In this document: positions 51,901 to 62,503 of the stretch, piece by piece | How positions within the stretch are numbered: position 1 is the first letter of the stretch | Layout of the letters: each line of letters opens with the position of its first letter | Assembly (NCBI GenBank): GCA_037013685.1 | Contig: CM072899.1 | Span: 11,884,479-11,948,478, forward strand | Direction of reading: 5' to 3' | From: Acridotheres tristis | Lineage: Eukaryota > Chordata > Aves > Passeriformes > Sturnidae | DNA: 64,000 nt | Position numbers and translations under genes: made by a program | Notes under the pieces: model-generated | What the model was told of the DNA's origin: nothing | What the model saw: only the letters and a program-made list of their open reading frames with translations | Database searches by the model: none

Positions 51901-54900
51901 CACAGCCTGTCAGATCTCCCAAGGCATCCTCTGAAATCCTTCCTCTAGATACCAGTGATGCCAATGCTGCCCCTCAACAGGCCAGTAAAAGCAGCAAGCT
52001 TTACCCTTGCCAAGTGCTAGCTACTGCTTCAAAGTCTACAGCATCCTCTGCTCTTTCACACAACTTTCATGCATAGCATGTCAATGCACATTGGCATTAA
52101 CCAGCAGTCAAAAGGAATATGCTGCAATTTCAGTGAGACTACAGAACTGCCATATCCAAGGGAAACATATATATTCATTGTACCAACCCTGCTCTTTTGC
52201 ATCTTCAGGGAAATCTTAAAAAGATTTGGTGCATTCTGCCACCTTACCATCTGATAATACGCCACAAGGGACAGGACAGATTCAAACTCATTCTTCTTGC
52301 ACATTTTCTTGCAAACTTCTGGGTCTGCATCTGTCTGAAAGAAGGAATGGACAAGTAACCCAGTAACACATCAAAGCAGAAGGTGCCTGCTGCAGGAACC
52401 TCGAGGGAGTCCACTTGCATTCAGATCTCAGTAGCCCAAACATCTCACAAACAAACTGAAGGCAGAGCACAGAAACAGGTCAAGAACCATCACCCTTCAC
52501 CATCAAAGTGGATTCTTGAAAAACACCTCTGCCATAGAGCACATCTCAGGCTGAAAGCATCTAAAACACGACCCAAAGAGCTCTTGATTGAGAGCATCAC
52601 ACAGTTACACAGGGCAGCACCAGCACTGCTCCCATCCTGAGAAGTACATCTCCTCCCATCCCTAAGTTATGAGGAAATGGTTGCACAAAACCCCACTCAG
52701 ACTTGCCCTGCAGGGCCACAGCAAGGCAGCACAGGCTGTATGCAGTGTGACAAAGACCCTGGCATTTATTACAGAAAATGTACCTGTTCTGTTTATGTCA
52801 GAACTGGAGAGGACTATAAAATAGTGCCAGAACAAACCCCACAGGAGTACCCCTAACATAGACCATGTCACTGCACTGAAGGCAGTGCCCAAATCATCCC
52901 CAGACACAGACAGCCTTGCATGCACGAGTGGGAGTGCTGGGACAGTAATCCCACTGCTGCTCACTATGGGCATGTTCCTCTCCTATATGCACAGATGTGT
53001 GAGATAATTTATACTTTCTCACAAAAAGAGCTTTAAAGCTCACTTTCAAGGCAACCAAAGAATATTCTTTGTATTTAATGAGTTTAACCCCACAGGTGCC
53101 TCCCAGCAACAGAGGATATCTTAAGTGGAAGATGTTTTAAATGGGCTTAGGAGTGCAGCAACCCTCCCCAGAGACTTCCAGGTTTTCTGTGGGAGGTTGA
53201 GTTTTTTGGAGGTGAGGGTTTACATCCTCTTGTGATAAGTAAATACCAAAACTACCATGAACACCTCAATAACACTTTTCAGGACAGCTTTGTAAGGTGG
53301 AATGGAGAGTAAAGCAGCTCAAGTGCATTGCAGAGCCCACAGAGAAGAGCAGGGCTTACCGACAGCAAAGGATGCACAAGAAACCTGTGCCCTCAAAACA
53401 GCAGATCCAGTGGCAACACAGGGATGAAGGAGGTCAAGAAAAGGAACTTCACCAGTGCTGTCTGCTCTGCCTGTAAAGAGGAATTTACTCACCAGGATGC
53501 GAAGCAGCTCCTCTAGGTAGCAGCAGATGACATTCTCATCCTCGTAGAGCGCCCAGCTGCGCTGCTGAGCATCATCCTTGTGCCTGGCCAGATCTGCAAA
53601 GATCACCTCCAGCCGCTGCTCGTCGTGGCAGATCTGGCCCGAGGGCAGCCCCGCACTCAGGTTCTGCACGACAGCAAAACCACTGGTTAGTGGGGCCCTG
53701 ACAGCTGGCTGTTGTTTGGGTGCCCGTTTCCTGCAATCTTGTCTCACGACTGGCAGCTGACCTCATTCAGTCAAGAGCTGGCAGTACAAAACCAGTAAGT
53801 TTATGACACATGTTATTTCAGATCTCATAATTTTGGAGCCTCTACCCTCTATAGATTCTGGAAATCATCCTGAGAATGGGAAAACCAGCCTAGTGTGAGC
53901 CAGGATCACTGCCAGGCAGCAGCTGAGCATCCCCAGTAAAACAGACATGTCCTGGACAGCAGACCACCACAGTGCACAGCTACCTCAAGGCAGACGTTCC
54001 CTCTGCTGCCCACTCCCTCCAGTCTGAAATGTTTGGATTCTTGGCTCAAGAGCAGGGACTTATATGGTGCTCTCCATGCCAGCTGCCCTAGGCCTGGATC
54101 CTCTGCAGCAAGAACAGGAACCAATTCATCATGGGCTACTTTGGTTTTGCTTCACTCTAAACAGCAGAGCTCCACTGTTCACCGCAGCTCTGGAGTGTGT
54201 AGCCACTCAGTAAATCTTACTGCACACATTCCTTTCTCAAACTGCTGTCAACTGCATCCCCACCACTTCTGCCTCATAAACAACCCTTGCCATGAAGATC
54301 TCACTCTTCAGTTGCCTTTCCTTTGCTCTTCCTCTCCTTCAAGAAAGAGGGGAGTGGTGAGGCAGCATTTAATCCACCCAAATTAGGGATTTAGTATAAG
54401 CCTCTAGGACCTAAGTACATCACATGAATCACTTGGTTTCCTGAAAGCAAGGCAAGAAGGGTGGGGGGGTGCTCAGTACATGGAACTGAGCTGACCACAG
54501 GTGATAAGCTCAGGCACCATTGAGAGGTAAAGACTAATTTGTGAAAGAGCTTAAATTATATACACAAGGGTTTGGCAGCAGTGACAACAAGCAGCAGGAG
54601 ATCAGCGAGGGGGAAGAGAACCAAGCTGAGAAATTCAAACAACAGAGAAAATCCACTCACTGAGACCAAATTCCTAAAAATTTTTGAATGCTGTCTTACT
54701 ACATGCAGCAACAAGTCATGATCACTCAGTGAGAAAAGGCCTTTATAACTTACCAGCCAGATATCTCCTGGAATCTCAGAGAAGACTCAGTCCTTCCAAC
54801 AGGCTGGCTGTGCAGGCAGGGACAGTAAGCCTTTAGGCAGACTTGACTTTGGGAGCAGAGCAGACAGATTTTGTATGGAGACATGAGCCCATATCTTGTG

Positions 54901-57900
54901 CCAGTTGTGACACTCACACGTGGATGGCCAAGTGCAGGAGCTGCACCTTTCCTGCCTCTCACCCGCCCTCCAGCCCTCTCTGGGGAAACCAGTCCATGTT
55001 TAACAGTAATGTCTTGCCTGCTTTATTGGAGACAGAATTGTTAGTCATTTCCTTTGGGATATGAATTAATTTAGGACTTCAAGCTCATGTTTCAGTTACA
55101 AAAGAAAGAGGTTTCCTTGTTGCTGCTTCTTACATAATTTTTGTCAGGTAGGCAATGAAGGAAGGAGCATGCAGGTTTAACACAAGCCTCTGTACACTCC
55201 TGAAATTTTGGGAAGCTGTGGGTGGCCTAGCAGAAAAGCAGGTAGCCAGCTGTGAGAGAGCACAACAGCTTTCAGGAGCTGAGTACAAGAATGAGAATTT
55301 CCCTCTGATGGTGATTTATCAGAAGCAAATACATTAAGAGACTCACTTGATCTCACCATCCCCCTGCTTCTCCTTAGGAGGACCGACAGCACTGCAGTGT
55401 CACCTGCATGGCTCCCAGCTGCTTGGGAGAAGGTTCTCCATTATGTGCCTTACTCACATCCTCCTCACTGCAGCACTGCAAGGCCAGTCCTAACTCAATC
55501 CACTGCTGGGACTCTTTTTGGGTGATCATTTTAATGAGTATTCATTATAATGATCATTCTATTCAGCCTCTTACCACTAATCTACTTTCTCCAATCCTTC
55601 ATCTGCAGCCCTTAATGGCTCCACTGAGCATCAAGCTTGGATGGACTTGGATGAGATCAATCCATTAACAAGCTCTTCCATCTGACCATGTAACTACACC
55701 TCACACTCAGTGCACTTTCAGCACCATTCTCAGCCTTCCCATCACCAGGGTCAGGTGCCTGCTTATTAAACATCCTGGCAGCTACTATAACCTGCAGCAT
55801 CATCATATGGTCATTTCCAGGAATCTGCTGGAGAGCCCATAAGCAGAAGGAGGTTTCAGTATTTCTAACAATGTCACTTTGCATTATCTTGCTGCTTCAT
55901 ATAGTTCCCTGCCCCCAGCCCAGCAGAACAAGCTGCTACAGGGATTTCATTCTTTCTGAGCAGCCCAAAATCATTTCGGGAACTTTATCATACCCACACT
56001 GCTCAGAGGTGGCCACACCTGCCATGCAAACCCAGCTGCTGTCCTGGCCATTTCTTCTTTTCCCACTCCCATGCCTCACTCCCCCCCCCCCAGCAAGTGC
56101 AGTGGATCACCAGTACCATGGGGTACACACATCTTCCTTCCAGATGAGCCCCAAAATCACATAGCAGGTTTTCAGACACATTTCATGGTGAGTGCTCTGG
56201 GAATTCCTCCATTCTCTGGGATGCAAACCATTCCCACATTAGCCACAGAAACAAGACAGCCAGCACTGGTCCCAACATGCACACTGCCAGGCTCCTCAGC
56301 AGCTGCTAAATGAGATGAAACATGGTGCAAGAGAGACGCCTGACTTCAGCTGAGCCAAATGTCCCAGGGCAGGCCTTTCACACACACTTTGTCAGCAGCA
56401 GCAGGTCTGGTCCCAGCTGACACAGCCACATCCAGGGCAGGTCAGCCCTGCAAGGAGGCAATGTCAGCCATGCAGACCTGTGGGTGTCACAGGGAGAGAG
56501 CAGCACTTGGCTTTCAATCCCACGTCAGCTTTGCCTTGGGAAGGTCTCTGCAGCCTTCACTGTTCAGGAGTGGGACCATCTATAGCTGAGCCAGGATGGC
56601 TGCCTGCAGACTCTGCCACAGACCTTCATAAAGGCTCTACCAGAAATTACCGAGGAAAAGGCCTGCCTAGGCACTAAGGCATTCCTCCCGCCCTCCAGAT
56701 TCCCTTTTGTTACACTATTTCACTGAGGAGGAGGCCTTCTAACAGCCCAGCCAAAGCACTCGGCCTTGAAAGCACTCACCCTGCTGACCTTGCCTCCTCT
56801 CTGGTGAGTATGGGAACAGAGCTCCCCTGGGAAGAAGCTGAGCCCAGGGCAGCCTTTGTGTCTTGTCAAAAGTAAGTCTCCTTTAAGCAAAGCTTAATCA
56901 ATGTACGAACAGAAAGGCAGCTTCAAGGGGAGGAGAGGATTTCAGCCACATTAGCCATGAGGTTTGTCAGAGCTTGTTGAGGACAATAGGTGCCGGTGGT
57001 GGGCAGCTGGGAGCAGGTCACAGCCCAGCACTACAAGGGAAACTTCCTCCAGAAACACATCACCTCCCACACCAACTTTCTGACTGGTTCCTCCATCCCT
57101 GACACATCCAAGAATAGTTTGACCCCACTCAGCAGCCTGGGCTCAACTAGAAGACCAATCTACATTGCACATCTTTGTCAGCAGTTTTCAAGCTTAAATT
57201 TAAGCCAACCAGAAGATGGGTCTGAGTCACAACTACAGCACAGCAATTCAATTTTAATAAAAAGCAGCTAAGTGGTTTCTGAGTTCTCCCTCTCAAGGTG
57301 CAACTAGCTTGAGCATTGGGCATTTTTGGTTGTCTCACATTAAGTTTAACAAATATGCAAAACTCAACCTCCTTAGACATAACGTCTACAGTACACGACA
57401 TCCCCTCCTCTCAGAACAGGAGATAATCCAACAGAGCTGAAGGCAATCAAACATCACCAAAACCTACTAATCCAAGTGAATCTCTAGAAGCCCAAAAACC
57501 AGGGAGCATCCTTACATATGTCCAAATTTCCAACAAGTTCCCATGAAAGCCAGATCCAGTTTAGACAGTCAGTGCAACGCTGCCTTTGAAAAGAGGTTTC
57601 AATCCCTTTGTGCATCTTACCCAGTCACTGTGACATTTATCAGGAGCTAGCTCATGGAGAAGAAGATGGACCATTTCCATGGCCCGGCTAAATGCTGACA
57701 TAGGGAAGCCAACCTGGCAGGTTTGCTCCTGCAGATCAGGGTTCCCCAAATAGTATGGTACCTCTGAAGGATCTTTCCTAAGATGTGAGCTCCTTAGCAC
57801 CCTCCTTGTCTCTGCTGTTCCCCCAACTTAGTCTTACATTACTTCTCAAAAAGCAGCAGCAGGATGCTGTCCCAGCATCTTTTATTCTCTATAAAACCAC

Positions 57901-60900
57901 ATGCCTGTACAGACTCCAAGCTGGAAGAGCAGCAAGGTAAATAAGATGGAAGTACTATTCAACCTTCACAAGGCACTGGGGATAGAAATGAGGTAATGGA
58001 TTCTGGAATTGATTTAGTAAACCAGTGAGCTGACTTTAAATTAAGACTGGAATAGGAATAGAAAGGATATAACTAATTAAAGAACATGATACAAAAGGTT
58101 GAAGCAGGTATGGTATTTACTGTGAGCAGACCAAAGCTTTAAATTAAAGCTGATCTCTCACTCTGTTTCAGGAAGTCAAAAAAAAACCTTGAAAAATATG
58201 CAGGAGATGAGCTACCCATGTATTTGCATGGACTAGGGAGTAGAGGGATTTCAGAAGCTACAAATTAAAGAAAAAATTTCTTGACCTAGAACTGACAACT
58301 CAGCAAGAATTCTACACAGAAACCCCTGAGACTGTGGAAGAATTTGGTTTAATGAACAATACAAAGTTAACAATAATAATTTATGTCACTAAACCCCACT
58401 AGCAAAGCTACAGCAGTGCAGCCACCCCAAAAGTACATGTGACCACCCTTCCAACTGTTAGAGCTGGTTTTCTACACCAGGTGAGCAACCTCACCTGGGA
58501 CCAGGCCCCCACATACCAGCAGAGCTATATCATCTGTGTGGGACACTGAGAAAAAATGCACACCAGATCCACAATATTTACACCTGAGCACAGTGGAAGC
58601 CCATCCAGGCTTTCCTTCTGAAATCAGTACTGCTCAAGATAGGTATGATGAGGTATTATGAGATGGGACACAATCTTCTGCAGTGTCTCCACATTACTGG
58701 TCATTTTAAAATCCCACAGATGTCCTAGATGACAGATATCATATCAGTTACCAGAAGATCCATACTCCTCCCTGCACCAGCATCACTTTTTCCCATCCTT
58801 TTCAGGCTGGTCTGCAGCAATGGCCATGAAATTGAGGCTTTCAAATCTCCTCTGCAGAAACATGGCACTAAATAACTTCTCTGGAATTAAGCTTATTGTA
58901 TCCTCAGTACAGGTATTAATGATAAAAGTAATATTCAAATCTTGGACAAGATGCAAATACCAGAAAACTGAACTTTGCAGCATGCAAGACAGAGACAGAA
59001 CACTTGCCTGAAACAGCTGAATTTTTTTCTAAATCTAGATCACATATTCACAGGGCATTGTTATTGGAGAAGGAAGCAATTAACCACTGGGTTACGGCCA
59101 CAAATAGAGACTTGATGATTGCTTATAGGGCCCTCTGTTCAGTACAAACAGTCAACCAGATTATGATTTGATGTAAAATTTGAATGTCATTAGTTCTCCA
59201 TATTCAAATATCTCCGAACTGTTCATTATAATCTTGCCATTAGCAATGGAATTCCAATCTCAGAAGTTGATATGATGCGCACTTCTCAGGGCTGCACTGA
59301 AATTTATTATCCCTCCAGCTAAAGCAGAGGGCTGCCCAGGTGCACTTCACCATTTCAATGACTGATGCAGAAGGAGAAATATAGCATTATTTAGACATAA
59401 GGTTTATTTAGAACAAGTTCAAGATAATGCTCCAACTCAAAGTTATGTAGTACATCTGCAGCTCATCTGGGGAATAAACTCACCTGTTTTTCACTTCTCT
59501 GCTAGCAGTACTAGGACCTGGCTTAAACCCCTTAAACCCTGGTTCCCCTGGCTGGACATTTACCCCCATCTAGCACTTTTCCATTTGGGATCTCACTGCA
59601 TTTCTCATCCCAAACATCAGGAGCTCATTGAGCTCACACCACCTTATCCCCGATGCTCGGAGGTGATGTGCAGCAGTCCCTGCTCCAGCCTCACACACAT
59701 TACCTTACTCTCCACCACGGAGATGAGGATCTGCTCCATGATGCTGCTGGTTGCAGGGACAGAGGTCTGGATGTGGCCGATGACAATGCCAATGGCCACA
59801 CGGGACAGCTCGTAGCTCAGGTGGGTGTTCCTGCGCACCAGCTCGATCAGTTCGGCACCAATTGTCTTGGGCACGGAGGCCATCAGGCCACTGGGTTCTG
59901 CTGCCTCCACCCCAGCTGCCTTCTTATCCTCCAGGCAGAGGCTGCTGAAGGCATCCAGGCTTGCAGGGGGGCCCGGGGCAGTTTTCTTTACCTGAGAAGT
60001 CTTCTCCCCATCCACATTGTGGGACCTCTGGGTCCTCCCTTCAGCTGGCGGTGCTGGGGCAACTCTCTTGGACTGGGGAGATTTGCTGGTATCCTTTGGG
60101 GAAGTCCCATAACGGGAATGGGTCACGGAGCCGCTGTCCAAATTGCGTGTGATGGTGGTGTGGACACTGCGGCTCGGGACAGGGGGGGGAGTGTTGGCAG
60201 GGCTGGAGGTGGCTGTTGGGAGAGCGGTCTCGGATACAGAAGAAGCAGTGTACAAGGTATCCAGGGATGTCGTGCTTATAGAGGAGGCACTAGAAGCTGA
60301 CCCAGGAATAATTTCAACGGCATCTGAAAGGGAACAATTAAACATGCCTTAGCAACAGCATCAAAGGAAAAGAGAAAAAAACCAAATTGCTACAGCACAG
60401 TCCATTAAAAGGCTCATTGTGCATTCGACCAGAGCAGTTTAACTCCTCTTCCTGCCTCACTTATCTCAAAGCAAAATTGTACCAGTTCTCTCTGGAGCAT
60501 TCCCATACAATCCCCTCTTTAGAAAGGGGAAAGCTACTCTGCTGAGATGAATACCTTTCAAAGGGCTTAGTGTTTTACACAGGGGAAGGGAGGGAGAGAT
60601 GGACAGAACTAAGGGACAGAAAAGTCTTTCCCCCTTGGGTTAGGCTTTTTCTGTGTTAAGGACGTAACCCCTCACTTTTGAAAGATGGTGCCTCAGAACT
60701 GCAAGACACAGAAGGCTTCACACACAAGCCTGCACCTCCCTCTTGCACAGACCTCACAGTTAGCACTAACAGTGGCCGAAACACTTGATTGACAACCTCT
60801 TTAGTCCCTCCCTTTCAGCACTCTCCACCATTTGATCACGAGCCCTGCAGTCCTGCTAGCACCTGCTGATTTCACTAGCCTCCACACTATCTGCTCTACT

Positions 60901-62503
60901 GTATTTCTCCCTCCACTTCTAGTTTTGACTAGCTCTAGCAGTAGGAGTCCCACCTTCCAAGGGAAAAAATCCACAACAAGCAAAGAGATATTAAGATTTT
61001 TTTTTCCTTTAACCCGGTCTTACATACAGTTTTGGTAAATCTTATCCATTAGTTTATAGTGGACAGAAATGTATCCGAGTTCTTCCCTGACTATGGAAAC
61101 AATTACTTGGACAAACAGTGGGCTAGCTGGAGCTTTCCAAGTGCAGCTGGTGTTAGTGCTGGAAGAGAAGGAGCTGTACCCCATGGGAAGCTCACACACA
61201 CATGCCCAAAGGAAGGAGCAGTGGGACTGATGTGAAATGCCTTTGCTGCCCTTCTGCAGGCAACTCCAACCCTTCCTGCTCCATCAGTGTTTGGAGCCCT
61301 CCACTAGTCCATCCACCACTCCTCCCAAAGTAAACACCAGCTAGGCAGAAAAACTGGGCCCTTCACTCCCACACAGGTTCAGCATCCCTCTTTTTCCTCC
61401 TCCTCACAGAGGATCATTCATGAATCGTAGCTCCCCCCATGCTTCATTAAATCAAAATAACGAGTTGCAGGAAACTGACCTTTGCAAACTCCCACTACTC
61501 CAGTGAAAAAATGGCTCAATACCATTAAGTACCATTAAGGAAGCTGGCCCCAGGTCTCAATTACCTGAAAGTGAATAGCTCTGCCCTGCTCCACACAAGG
61601 GGACACGAGTGGGCTTGAGATGGGTTGAGTGTCACCAATGGCATCAACTGTCACAGCACAGCAGAGCACTCGGGCAAGCTGGCAGCATGTCAGAAGAATA
61701 AGCACTGCTCTGTCAGCCCAACCATGCTGACCCTATGGTCCTTCTCTCAAGTGTTTCTCACTAGCTGCTCCTCTGTGGGCAGCACATAGGCAGGTGTGTC
61801 CCTGGTATTATTACCGCTCCTTACAGGCACCAGCCACTGAATTCACGGAAATCCACTGTACAAAGAAAGTGTTCAACAGATTGGGAGTCAAAACCAAGAC
61901 TTGAGACTCCATTAAAAGCCAGTGAGTTCCCATGGTGAAGTATCACACACACACTGCACTACAAGGGAATGCTCCCTCTGCCTTGTTGGGAGACAGCCAT
62001 GGTGTCTGTGGGAGAAAAAGGATCTTAAACCACTGATGTTGTGCATTAGCCAGAACAGCCACATGAGCAGGCAGAGTTGCTCCCTGGAGACTGTGATTCC
62101 CAGGGCCACAGACATTGAAGGAGCAGGGGGATGCTGTAGCTGGCACCCACCCACAAGCTGCTCAGACCCTTCCAAATCAGAAAAGGCTTGAAGGAGCACT
62201 GGTCATCAGCTCAGGACCACCAGCACTAAAACCTACAGGAATCTAGGCTACATATATTTTATAGATATATTTGTAAGAATATAAACTATACAGGAATTCA
62301 GGGAATGGATTAGGATGCTCATCTAAGCACAAAGCAGGAGCATTCAGGCCTCATGGCTGTTACACCACCCAGTGTCTGTTTCATGCCCAAGACCTGGAGA
62401 GCAGTTTGTCCTTACTTTTAATGGGAGCAGCAATCTGCGTGTTCTTGCGCTTCTCTGGAGGTGGGGGAGTGACAGGAGCAGCACGACGAGCCTGTGGTGG
62501 GAT
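39761..62503 (-). CDS. NCKIPSD: NCKIPSD (SPIN90/WISH/AF3p21), last ten coding exons, 5' part outside window
   Basis: Actin-nucleation adaptor. The family binds Nck, N-WASP, the formin mDia and the Arp2/3 complex, and its armadillo-like C-terminal domain activates Arp2/3 to make linear filaments. The ten exons listed join without phase conflict to 1785 nt (594 residues and TAA). Order: a proline-rich [16 protein letters not shown] segment, a Ser/Thr/Pro-rich linker with PPPVPSR, then from about residue 175 of this part an all-helical repeat domain to the end, closely matching human NCKIPSD exon by exon. The N-terminal SH3 exons (about 160 residues in human) are not in the remaining 1.5 kb and must lie past the right edge. 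Introns are 0.5-6 kb. It is transcribed toward CELSR3, as in human. Confidence 0.95.
40525..40697 (-). CDS. NCKIPSD: NCKIPSD exon (ninth in window)
   Basis: 173 nt. Acceptor CTCCTCCAG|ATGATC, donor ACAAG|GTGCTC. It encodes [20 protein letters not shown] and [20 protein letters not shown]. Confidence 0.95.
40698..42193 (-). other. NCKIPSD intron between its eighth and ninth window exons
   Basis: 1.5 kb. No exon or transposon recognised. Confidence 0.6.
42194..42286 (-). CDS. NCKIPSD: NCKIPSD exon (eighth in window)
   Basis: 93 nt, symmetric phase 1. Acceptor TCCCTTAG|TTCC, donor GGAG|GTGAGT. It encodes [20 protein letters not shown] and [11 protein letters not shown]. Confidence 0.94.
42851..42888. 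repeat. (TG)n microsatellite
   Basis: Ten uninterrupted TG units followed by AGTGTGTGAGTGTGCACACG, an imperfect continuation. Confidence 0.92.
43020..43460. promoter_or_regulatory. candidate conserved non-coding element in NCKIPSD intron
   Basis: AT-rich block with GCCTAATTACTGC, GGTTAATGAATGAAAG, a direct repeat of ACTTTCACAT (about 43290 and 43310), ATAAATTTTAATGATGCATA and GTAAATTACTGG. Composition and homeodomain-core density set it apart from the surrounding intron. Regulatory role is inferred. Confidence 0.35.
44132..44260 (-). CDS. NCKIPSD: NCKIPSD exon (seventh in window)
   Basis: 129 nt, symmetric phase 1. Acceptor TTGTGCAG|AACATC, donor CCAG|GTTAAA, a weaker donor. It encodes [20 protein letters not shown] and [15 protein letters not shown]. 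Confidence 0.93.
44261..45496 (-). other. NCKIPSD intron between its sixth and seventh window exons
   Basis: 1.2 kb. It has an AT-rich run at 44580-44700 (GTTTAATTAATCTC, TAATAATCTAGATCATTAGT). No exon seen. Confidence 0.55.
45497..45577 (-). CDS. NCKIPSD: NCKIPSD exon (sixth in window)
   Basis: 81 nt, symmetric phase 1. Acceptor TTCTTGCAG|ATCATC, donor TATG|GTAAGA. It encodes [20 protein letters not shown] and PLPYHHY. Confidence 0.94.
45578..50749 (-). other. NCKIPSD intron between its fifth and sixth window exons (5.2 kb)
   Basis: No exon with matching phase and no transposon that I recognise. Short frames on both strands look random. Confidence 0.55.
50750..50888 (-). CDS. NCKIPSD: NCKIPSD exon (fifth in window)
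   Basis: 139 nt. Acceptor TTTTGCAG|GAACAC, donor CAGG|GTGAGC. It encodes [20 protein letters not shown] and [14 protein letters not shown]. Confidence 0.95.
50889..53492 (-). other. two NCKIPSD introns flanking the 52248-52334 exon
   Basis: Introns of about 1.36 kb (50889-52247) and 1.16 kb (52335-53492). Nothing beyond splice sites is seen. Confidence 0.55.
52248..52334 (-). CDS. NCKIPSD: NCKIPSD exon (fourth in window)
   Basis: 87 nt, symmetric phase 0. Acceptor CTTTCAG|ACAGATG, donor AGATG|GTAAGG. It encodes [20 protein letters not shown] and LSLVAYYQM. Confidence 0.95.
53493..53663 (-). CDS. NCKIPSD: NCKIPSD exon (third in window)
   Basis: 171 nt, symmetric phase 0. Acceptor TCGTGCAG|AACC, donor CCTG|GTGAGT. 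It encodes [20 protein letters not shown] and [20 protein letters not shown], nearly identical to human. Confidence 0.95.
57621..57728 (-). CDS. possible unannotated NCKIPSD cassette exon
   Basis: A 108-nt open stretch flanked by CTGCAG|GAGC and GACTGG|GTAAGA. Both junctions fall on codon boundaries, and the neighbouring exons join in phase 0, so including it would add 36 residues without a frameshift. The peptide starts [10 protein letters not shown] and continues [20 protein letters not shown], then KCHSDW, which looks like an amphipathic helix suited to an armadillo domain. The polypyrimidine tract is weak, and I recall no such segment in human NCKIPSD. Confidence 0.35.
59030..59430. promoter_or_regulatory. 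candidate conserved non-coding element in NCKIPSD intron
   Basis: About 400 AT-rich bases holding AGCAATTAACCAC, TTGATGATTGCTTATAGGG, CATTAGTTCTCC, CATATTCAAATATC (octamer-like), TTCATTATAATC, CCATTAGCAATGG, AAATTTATTATCCC and TTTCAATGACTGATG. Dense homeodomain and POU cores, no open frame and no repeat signature. It begins about 270 bases after the intron's 5' end. Confidence 0.4.
59704..60323 (-). CDS. NCKIPSD: NCKIPSD exon (second in window): Ser/Pro linker and start of armadillo domain
   Basis: 620 nt. Acceptor CCCTTTCAG|ATGCC, donor GTAAG|GTAATG. It encodes [29 protein letters not shown], a basic/polar linker, then [20 protein letters not shown] and [16 protein letters not shown], which opens the helical repeat region as in human. 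Confidence 0.94.
60324..62415 (-). other. NCKIPSD intron between its first two window exons
   Basis: 2.1 kb. It has a TATA-rich run at about 62249-62290. No exon or transposon recognised. Confidence 0.55.
62416..62503 (-). CDS. NCKIPSD: NCKIPSD exon (first in window): proline-rich segment
   Basis: 88 nt. Acceptor CCTTGTAG|ATCCC, donor TAAAA|GTAAGG. It encodes [20 protein letters not shown] and NTQIAAPIK, against human IPPQPRRAAPTTPPPP. PPPP followed by basic residues is an SH3-ligand type motif. The codon phase at its 5' end is inferred from this match. Confidence 0.9.

Larger units (their letters stand above)
53664..59703 (-). other. NCKIPSD intron between its second and third window exons (6.0 kb)
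   Basis: The longest intron of the gene in view. It holds a possible cassette exon (57621-57728), a poly-C tract (about 56082-56092) and an AT-rich, strongly enhancer-like block (59030-59430). Confidence 0.6.
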
